The notes under the pieces: model-generated | What the model was told of the DNA's origin: nothing | Databases searched by the model: none | The model's input: only the letters and a program-made list of their open reading frames with translations | Assembly (NCBI RefSeq): GCF_000718325.1 | Contig: NZ_JOFV01000006.1 | Span: forward strand, 281,232-345,231 | DNA: 64,000 bases | Direction: 5' to 3' | Origin: Oerskovia turbata | Lineage (GTDB): Bacteria > Actinomycetota > Actinomycetes > Actinomycetales > Cellulomonadaceae | Program-made: the position numbers and the translations under genes | Part shown: piece by piece, positions 59,447-64,000 of the stretch | Layout of the letters: each line of letters starts with the position of its first letter | Position numbering within the stretch: position 1 is the first letter of the stretch

Positions 59447-59502
59447 CTTATCGTCAAGTTGACGCTAACGACGATCCAGGCTTATCGTCAAAGTGACACA
59501 AA
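59447..59502. promoter_or_regulatory. Two NrtR-type operator copies
   Basis: TTATCGTCAAGTTGACGCTAA (59448-59468) is a near-perfect 21-base palindrome around a central G. A second, weaker copy starts at 59482. The shared CTTATCGTCAA words start 34 bases apart. They lie 18-79 bases from both divergent start codons, so one regulator could control both sides. Confidence 0.75.
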
Positions 59503-59526
59503 CAACGACGACGGACGGAGCCTCCC

Positions 59527-60573
59527 ATGGCCACCATCAAGCGCTACCCCTGGCTGCGGCACTTCCTCGGCAGCCCCACGGGTGCCGTGATCCACCTCAA
59601 GGCGGGGCGCGTCGCGCACCACGGGATCGGCCAGGCCTTCTGGTTCCGTCCCGGCACCTCGGTCCTCAGCGAGGTCCCGGTCGACGACCAGGAGCTGCCC
59701 GTCCTCTTCCACGCCACGACGCGCGACCACCAGGACGTCACGGTCCAGGTCAACGTGACGTACCGGTTCGCGGACCCTGCCGTCGTCTCGCAGCGGCTCG
59801 ACTTCGGGATCGACCCCGACACCGGCGCCGCCACGACGACGGGCCGCGACCAGGTCGCGACGATCATCGGCCAGCTCGCGCAGAGCCACGCGATCGACCA
59901 CCTCGCGGCCGTCCCCCTGACGACCGCGCTCGAGCAGGGCGTGAGCCAGGTCCGGGCCCAGCTCGTGGGAGCCCTGGGGGCGGACGCCCGGCTGGCCTCG
60001 ACCGGCATCGAGGTCCTCGGGGTCCACGTGCTCGCGGTCCGCCCCGAGGGCGACGTCGAGCGCGCACTCCAGACTCCCCTGCGCGAGCACGTCCAGGCCG
60101 AGGCCGACCGGTCGACGTACGAGCGGCGGGCGCTGGCCGTCGAGCGCGAGCGCACCATCTCGGAGAACGAGCTCGCGAGCCAGATCGAGCTCGCGACCCG
60201 GCGGGAACGGCTCGTCGCGCAGGAGGGCGCCAACCTCCGGCGCGAGGCCGAGGAGACCGCCGCGGCGGCGCTCGTCGAGGCCCGGGCCGCGGCCGAGCGG
60301 CGAGACCTCACGTCGGCCGCGCAGGCCGAGGAGATCCGCCGGCTCGGCGAGGCGAACAACGCCACGTTCCGGACCGTCATGGACGTCTACGAGGGCATGG
60401 ACCGGTCGACCATCCTGGCCGTGGCGATGCGCGACCTCGCCGGGGCGCTGCCCAAGATCGGCAGCCTGACCATCACGCCCGACCTGCTCAGCGGGGCGCT
60501 CGCCGCGTTCACCGGAGCCGGGGTTGCGGGCGGCCCCGCGACCGGCAGCGCCACCGCCGGCAGGGGAGCCTGA
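59527..60573 (+). CDS. SPFH/band-7 (slipin-like) protein
   Basis: A 348-residue SPFH-domain protein. The SPFH core spans about residues 15-190 (PVDDQELPVLFHATTRDHQ, VTVQVNVTYRFADP, GIEVLGVHVLAVRP), followed by a coiled coil rich in Glu, Ala and Arg and a Gly/Ala tail. Unlike most slipins no N-terminal membrane anchor is visible. Family members form large ring or cage oligomers on membranes. It shares a two-gene operon with the NAD-kinase-like protein, beside the NrtR regulator, which points to an NAD-linked role. ATG with GGAG upstream. Confidence 0.85.
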   Translation: MATIKRYPWLRHFLGSPTGAVIHLKAGRVAHHGIGQAFWFRPGTSVLSEVPVDDQELPVLFHATTRDHQDVTVQVNVTYRFADPAVVSQRLDFGIDPDTGAATTTGRDQVATIIGQLAQSHAIDHLAAVPLTTALEQGVSQVRAQLVGALGADARLASTGIEVLGVHVLAVRPEGDVERALQTPLREHVQAEADRSTYERRALAVERERTISENELASQIELATRRERLVAQEGANLRREAEETAAAALVEARAAAERRDLTSAAQAEEIRRLGEANNATFRTVMDVYEGMDRSTILAVAMRDLAGALPKIGSLTITPDLLSGALAAFTGAGVAGGPATGSATAGRGA

Positions 60574-60574
60574 C

Positions 60575-61615
60575 GTGCCCCTCCAGCGACGCGTGGTCGT
60601 CGCGCACCGGCGGACCGAGCTCGACGAGCTCCTCGACCGGCACGCGACCCGCGGTCAGGCCGAGTTCTTCCTCCGCACGCGCGGCCGCACGCTCGCCACG
60701 GTCCAGGAGCGGCACGACGCCGTGGCCGAAGCCCGCGCCCGGGTCGTCGCCGCGATCCCCGAGGGCTGGCGGCGGGCCGACGTCGAGCGCGCCGACCTCG
60801 GCCGGTTCCTCGTGACCCCCGAGGACGTCGTGGTCGTGGTCGGGCAGGACGGGCTCGTCGCGAACGTCGCCAAGTACCTCACGGACCAGCCGGTGCTGGG
60901 TGTCGACCCCGAGCCGGGGACCAACGCGGGCGCGCTCGTCCGGCTCGACGTCACCACGGCCGTACGCCTCCTGACCCGCGCGGGGAAGGCCGCGAGAACG
61001 CCCGGCGGTGCTGGTCCTACCAGCCCTCGGCCCGACGGCGCCGCGCACCTCGGCAGCCTCGGCTGGCGGACCGAGGACCTCACGACGGTCGCGGCCCACC
61101 TCGACGACGGCCAGCACCTGGCCGCGCTCAACGAGGTCTTCGTGGGGCACCCGTCGCACCAGTCGGCGCGGTACCGGATCGCCGCGGACGGGCCGGGCGG
61201 CGGGCGAGGAGCGGGTGGGGGCCGCGGCGAACGGGGCACGGCCCGTGGTCGCGGCGGGGAGCGCGGGTCCGTCCGGGGCGAGCGGCAGTCGTCGTCGGGC
61301 GTGATCGTGGCGACCGGCGCCGGCGCGACGGGCTGGTGCGCGTCGATCGCTCGCGAGCGCGGCGGACGACGCCTCCCCGGCCCCACGGACCCGCTGCTCG
61401 CCTGGTTCGTGCGCGAGGCGTGGCCGTCGCCCGCGACCGGCGCGGACCTGACCGAGGGGATGCTCGACGCGGGCGGCGAGCTCCGGCTCACGGTCGAGTC
61501 GGACCAGCTCGTGGTCTTCGGCGACGGCGTCGAGTCGGACCGGCTCGTCGCGACCTGGGGCCAGGAGATCACGGTACGGGTCGGGGAGAACCGGTTGCGG
61601 CTGGTGGTCGGGTGA
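60575..61615 (+). CDS. NAD-kinase-like protein
   Basis: A 346-residue protein with the NAD kinase fold. The GGDG motif appears as GQDGLVANVAKYL near residue 88, GVDPEPGTNAG follows, and LNEVFVGH and GVIVATGAGATGWCAS correspond to the NE and nucleotide-binding segments. GGDG is thus altered to GQDG. A low-complexity Gly/Arg tract near residue 220 is inserted. It may phosphorylate NAD, diacylglycerol-like lipid or only bind a nucleotide. GTG one base after the SPFH stop, with AGGGGAG upstream: co-translated. Confidence 0.75.
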   Translation: MPLQRRVVVAHRRTELDELLDRHATRGQAEFFLRTRGRTLATVQERHDAVAEARARVVAAIPEGWRRADVERADLGRFLVTPEDVVVVVGQDGLVANVAKYLTDQPVLGVDPEPGTNAGALVRLDVTTAVRLLTRAGKAARTPGGAGPTSPRPDGAAHLGSLGWRTEDLTTVAAHLDDGQHLAALNEVFVGHPSHQSARYRIAADGPGGGRGAGGGRGERGTARGRGGERGSVRGERQSSSGVIVATGAGATGWCASIARERGGRRLPGPTDPLLAWFVREAWPSPATGADLTEGMLDAGGELRLTVESDQLVVFGDGVESDRLVATWGQEITVRVGENRLRLVVG

Positions 61616-61662
61616 CCTGCCGTCAGCAGGCAGGACCGCCACGGGTCCGTCATGGTGGAGCG

Positions 61663-62415
61663 ATGACGACCTATTCGGGGACGAAGGAGTTCGAGGGCGC
61701 GACCTTCGTCAGGGCCAGCTTCAAGGGCGCCACCCTGCGGTTCTCCGACGTCAGCGGTGTGACGATGCGCGCCGTCGACGTGGACGGCCTCGACATCGAC
61801 AGCCACGACCTGTTCTTCGGCAACCTGATCGTCAACGGGGTCGACGTCGTGCCGTACGTGGACGCCGAGCTCAACCGGCAGTTCCCCGGTCGCGAGCTGC
61901 AGAAGGCGCAGACCGTCGAGGGACTGCGCGAGGGGTGGGTCGCCGTGCAGTCCGCGTGGCAGGAGACGGTGGACGGCACGCCACCGGACCTGGTGGACGC
62001 CCACGTCGAGGACGAGTGGTCCTTGGCCCAGACCCTGCGGCACCTCGTCCTGGCGACCGACGCGTGGCTCCGCGGCGGGATCCTGCGGGTGCAGCAGCCG
62101 TTCCACGAGATCGGGCAGATCTTCACCGGCGCCGACCGGATGGGCTTCGACATGTCGATCTTCCGCACGGACACACCGACGTACAAGGAGATCCTCGCGG
62201 TGCGTGCCGAGCGGCAGGAGCAGGTGACCGCGTTCCTGGCCACGGCCACCACGGAGCTGCTCGCGGAGGAACGCGACGACCCGTGGGGCGGCGAGGACTG
62301 GCACCCCAGTGTCGGGGACTGCGTGCGCGTGATCCTGGAGGAGGAGTGGGCGCACCTGCGCTACGTCCGCCGGGACCTCGCTCTCCTGCGTGAGGACCCG
62401 CCCGCCTCACCGTGA
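61663..62415 (+). CDS. DinB-like protein with N-terminal pentapeptide repeats
   Basis: A 250-residue protein. The first 60 residues read as pentapeptide repeats (FEGATFVRASFKGATLRFSD), a short right-handed beta helix. Residues 90-240 fit the DinB four-helix bundle, with the metal ligands His in LRHLVLATDAWL and the late EEEWAHLRY. DinB proteins include thiol S-transferases that use bacillithiol or mycothiol. The fusion is a known actinobacterial type. ATG 61663 with GTGGAG upstream. A small hairpin (62402-62420) overlaps the stop. Confidence 0.85.
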   Translation: MTTYSGTKEFEGATFVRASFKGATLRFSDVSGVTMRAVDVDGLDIDSHDLFFGNLIVNGVDVVPYVDAELNRQFPGRELQKAQTVEGLREGWVAVQSAWQETVDGTPPDLVDAHVEDEWSLAQTLRHLVLATDAWLRGGILRVQQPFHEIGQIFTGADRMGFDMSIFRTDTPTYKEILAVRAERQEQVTAFLATATTELLAEERDDPWGGEDWHPSVGDCVRVILEEEWAHLRYVRRDLALLREDPPASP

Positions 62416-62432
62416 GGCGGCGGGCCGGGTAC

Positions 62433-62615
62433 CTAGCCGGGGGACCGGGTTCGACGCTCGCTCAGGACCCGGTCGAGAGCGGCCCGTCCCGCGGGTCCCC
62501 ACCCGGGCTTGCCGCCGGGGAGACCACGGTCCCCGTTCTGGCCCATGAGCATCAGGAAGAGACTCTTGAGCGCGGCGAGCCCACGGGCCCGTCGGATCGT
62601 CTGCTCGTCCGCCAT
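62433..62615 (-). CDS. Possible 60-residue protein
   Basis: An ATG-initiated frame of 60 codons (MADEQTIRRARG, then GQNGDRGLPGG). No ribosome site, no known motif. It overlaps the remnant on the other strand in part. May be real or chance; low confidence. Confidence 0.2.
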   Translation of the reverse strand: MADEQTIRRARGLAALKSLFLMLMGQNGDRGLPGGKPGWGPAGRAALDRVLSERRTRSPG

Positions 62616-62622
62616 CGCGTAG

Positions 62623-62796
62623 GTGGCGAAGAAGCAGAAGGGCGCCCGCCTCCTCGTCGCGCACACCGGCAACGTCAGCCACGACATCGGCTTCCTGGCC
62701 TGGCTCTACCTCCTCGACCTACTCGCCGCCCCCGACCGCCTGCGCAAGATCCTCGGCGGACCTCAACGGGCGGGCGCCCCAGCCAACTCCAGGTGA
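62623..62796 (+). pseudogene. Truncated gene remnant
   Basis: A 57-codon frame with protein-like character (RLLVAHTGNVSHDIGFLAWL, then DLLAAPDRLRKILGG) that is cut at its 5' side: a TAG stops the frame directly before its GTG and no ribosome site exists. It reads like the C-terminal end of a larger protein whose front is lost. The 480 bases around it (62416-62895) hold no complete gene, which marks a recombination scar. Confidence 0.35.
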
Positions 62797-62879
62797 CGAA
62801 TCACAGATGCGGCACACGCAAGTCCCACGACCCAACAGCACAGACGGCACCTGCCCCCCTCGACTCTCGTCACTATTTT

Positions 62880-62889
62880 CGTATACGCT
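62880..62889 (+). promoter_or_regulatory. Promoter of the toxin-antitoxin pair
   Basis: TACGCT (62884-62889) is six bases before the antitoxin ATG, a leaderless arrangement. The palindrome CGTATACG (62880-62887) overlaps it and is a candidate antitoxin operator. Confidence 0.5.
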
Positions 62890-62895
62890 ATTGCC

Positions 62896-63159
62896 ATGGG
62901 TGAGAACGAGATGCGCGGCCAGCCCGTGAACGACGAGCAGATCCAGGCTTGGGCCGACGAGGCCGAGGCTGGCTTCGACGTGCCCACGCTGCGACGCCGG
63001 GGGCGGCCGAGCGTTGGCGATGGCGCGGGCACTGTTGTGCCCGTCCGGTTGGATGGCCCGACGCTCGAAGCCCTGAACGCACGCGCCAAGGAAGAGGGGC
63101 TGACGAACCGGTCCGAAGCGATCCGCGCCGCGGTGCGCGCCTGGGCCCACGTCGCGTGA
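62896..63159 (+). CDS. Ribbon-helix-helix antitoxin
   Basis: An 87-residue protein. The C-terminal 45 residues form a ribbon-helix-helix (VVPVRLDGPTLEALNARAKE, then TNRSEAIRAAVRAW), the dimeric DNA-binding fold of many antitoxins. The N-terminal 40 residues are acidic and probably wrap the toxin. Its stop overlaps the GTG of the next gene. It would neutralise the toxin and repress the operon through the CGTATACG palindrome. Confidence 0.8.
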   Translation: MGENEMRGQPVNDEQIQAWADEAEAGFDVPTLRRRGRPSVGDGAGTVVPVRLDGPTLEALNARAKEEGLTNRSEAIRAAVRAWAHVA

Positions 63160-63410
63160 AGCTGCACGACTCTGCCCGCAAGCATTTCAACCGTGACCGA
63201 CTCACCACCGCCAGCGTCTTGTTCGCGGCACAGCAAGTCGTCTACCGGGCTCCGCTCGACGACGAAGATGACCCACGCCGTTGGCTGCTCCTCGGGTTCG
63301 ACGACGCCGGGCGCCTCCTCGAACTCGTCGTGTTGATCTTCGACTCGGGCGACGAACTTCTCATCCACGCCATGAAGGCACGCCCGCAGTACTTCGACCT
63401 CCTCTACTGA
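63156..63410 (+). CDS. BrnT-like toxin
   Basis: An 84-residue protein, co-translated with the antitoxin (GTGA overlap). The pattern LHDSARKHF, then RWLLLGFDDAGRLLELVVL and IHAMKARPQYFDLL resembles the BrnT ribonuclease toxin fold (beta-rich, with the closing A-R-x-A/P stretch), although the usual order in BrnT systems is toxin first. The gene order here is antitoxin first. Function as mRNA-cutting toxin is inference from the pairing. Confidence 0.7.
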   Translation: MKLHDSARKHFNRDRLTTASVLFAAQQVVYRAPLDDEDDPRRWLLLGFDDAGRLLELVVLIFDSGDELLIHAMKARPQYFDLLY

Positions 63411-63558
63411 CAGGAGGCGGTCCTGCTGGCGAGTCCCACCTGAGCCAGGCGGGCCTCGCCGCTACATGGAGCGTTCAGGGGGCCATGGCGTTCTGATATG
63501 CGCACGCATCTGCGCGACGACTGCGGTGTCCGGATCGCGACGGGCACACCGTTCTAAG

Positions 63559-63930
63559 ATGGGCGACCGTACTTCCATGTACCGCCAGGCTCCGATCAAT
63601 GCTGGCTCTGGACCGGGGCGATCAGCCGGCAAGGGCCACGGCAGGTTCTGGGTGGGGCCGGGGTTCGTCGTCATCACCCATCGCATCACCTACGCCCTGA
63701 ACCAGCGGGGCCTGACCTGGATGCCCGCAGTGGTCGCGCACGCCTGTGACAACCCGATCTGTCAGAACCCGACCCACCTGCACGCCTCCGACCCGAGCGA
63801 GAACCGCAGCGAGTGGGCCGCCCGCCGACACACCCTCGCCAGCCCACTACGCGACGCCGCCGGCGACGGGCACGACATCACCGCCATCCTCGCTGTGGGT
63901 GCTAGGTGTACTGACCAGGATCGTTGTTGA
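63559..63930 (+). CDS. HNH endonuclease-like protein
   Basis: A 123-residue protein with the motif VVAHACDNPICQNPTHLHAS, typical of phage-type HNH endonucleases in which Cys pairs bind zinc and His residues hold the catalytic metal; SENRSEWAARRH follows. The C terminus is unlike the family and ends where the inverted-repeat sequence begins, so it may have been truncated by insertion. ATG 63559 has no clear ribosome site. It may be a homing or prophage remnant. Confidence 0.6.
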   Translation: MGDRTSMYRQAPINAGSGPGRSAGKGHGRFWVGPGFVVITHRITYALNQRGLTWMPAVVAHACDNPICQNPTHLHASDPSENRSEWAARRHTLASPLRDAAGDGHDITAILAVGARCTDQDRC

Positions 63931-63936
63931 CGTGAA

Positions 63937-63999
63937 GAGAGACCTCCGTGTCGAGTGGGAGCTGTCTAGGAACCCGGCTCTGACCAACGGAGGTCTCTC
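63937..63999. mobile_element. 13-bp inverted repeat, possible insertion-sequence edge
   Basis: GAGAGACCTCCGT (63937-63949) and its exact complement (63987-63999) enclose 37 bases. The right arm ends one base from the window end and contains GGAGG, as if a transposase gene starts just outside. It follows the odd C terminus of the HNH gene. No transposase is visible in the window, so this is a suspicion only. Confidence 0.35.
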
Positions 64000-64000
64000 G

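Noticed and set aside
1..64000. tRNA or rRNA genes
   Set aside because: No cloverleaf-like or rRNA-like segments were noticed while reading; a tRNA scan would be decisive.

Overview
The window is 64 kb of very GC-rich DNA from an actinomycete. GTG starts, 4-base ATGA/GTGA overlaps and GGAGG-type ribosome sites are frequent. A HspR (HAIR) operator, a PhoP-type direct repeat, an LAxTG sortase signal and GH19 chitinases all fit a soil member of the Micrococcales. Cellulosimicrobium, Cellulomonas or a relative is my guess; no rRNA, tRNA or marker gene is present to settle it. No CRISPR array was seen.

Layout. (1) 1-10,030 is ordinary chromosome: an NAD(P)-binding protein, a coiled-coil protein of unknown role, a methyltransferase, Hsp20 under a HAIR operator, a dehydrogenase, several unknown proteins, a lipoprotein and an exonuclease with a BRCT domain. 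(2) 10,240-23,730 is a defence island, visibly less GC-rich in its left part. It holds a P-loop GTPase coupled to a small partner; a MORC/MutL-type restriction-modification system (C5-methyltransferase, Vsr-like nuclease, Hsp90-fold ATPase and Z1 helicase-like protein in one direction, with a divergent PD-(D/E)XK-like nuclease); and, past a VOC protein, a DUF262/HNH (GmrSD-like) restriction protein. (3) 23,980-31,510 carries an HTH/VWA/zinc-ribbon operon with repeated TGCACGCGTGCA-like operators, lipoproteins, a secreted GH19 chitinase, a nucleotidyltransferase and a secreted esterase with a propeller-like tail. (4) 31,600-43,700 is one long leftward catabolic cluster: LacI regulator, two ABC permeases and a binding protein, then (after a terminator hairpin) two ADP-ribosylglycohydrolases, a ribokinase, a GH-like/FGE-fold fusion, a CaiB CoA-transferase and a CitE-like lyase. 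The last six genes are linked by five successive 4-base overlaps. Two LacI palindromes lie upstream. (5) 43,870-53,760 holds a duplicated membrane protein, a second GH19 enzyme without signal peptide, regulators and dehydrogenases, and a coupled tyrosinase-DUF2182 pair bracketed by two arrays of a short motif repeated at exactly 22-bp intervals. (6) 53,780-58,560 has a surface adhesin broken by a frameshift and a PiT phosphate transporter behind a Pho box. (7) 58,660-61,615 has a NrtR-like Nudix regulator diverging from an SPFH protein and an NAD-kinase-like protein, with two operator copies between. (8) The right end has a DinB protein, gene debris, a toxin-antitoxin pair, an HNH gene and a 13-bp inverted repeat that may mark an insertion sequence.

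The most unusual signals are the two 22-bp phased arrays, the ribosyl-hydrolase/CoA-ligation catabolic cluster, the MORC restriction island with its GTPase neighbour, the NrtR-SPFH-NAD-kinase-like module and a perfect 63-bp palindrome at 31,544-31,606.
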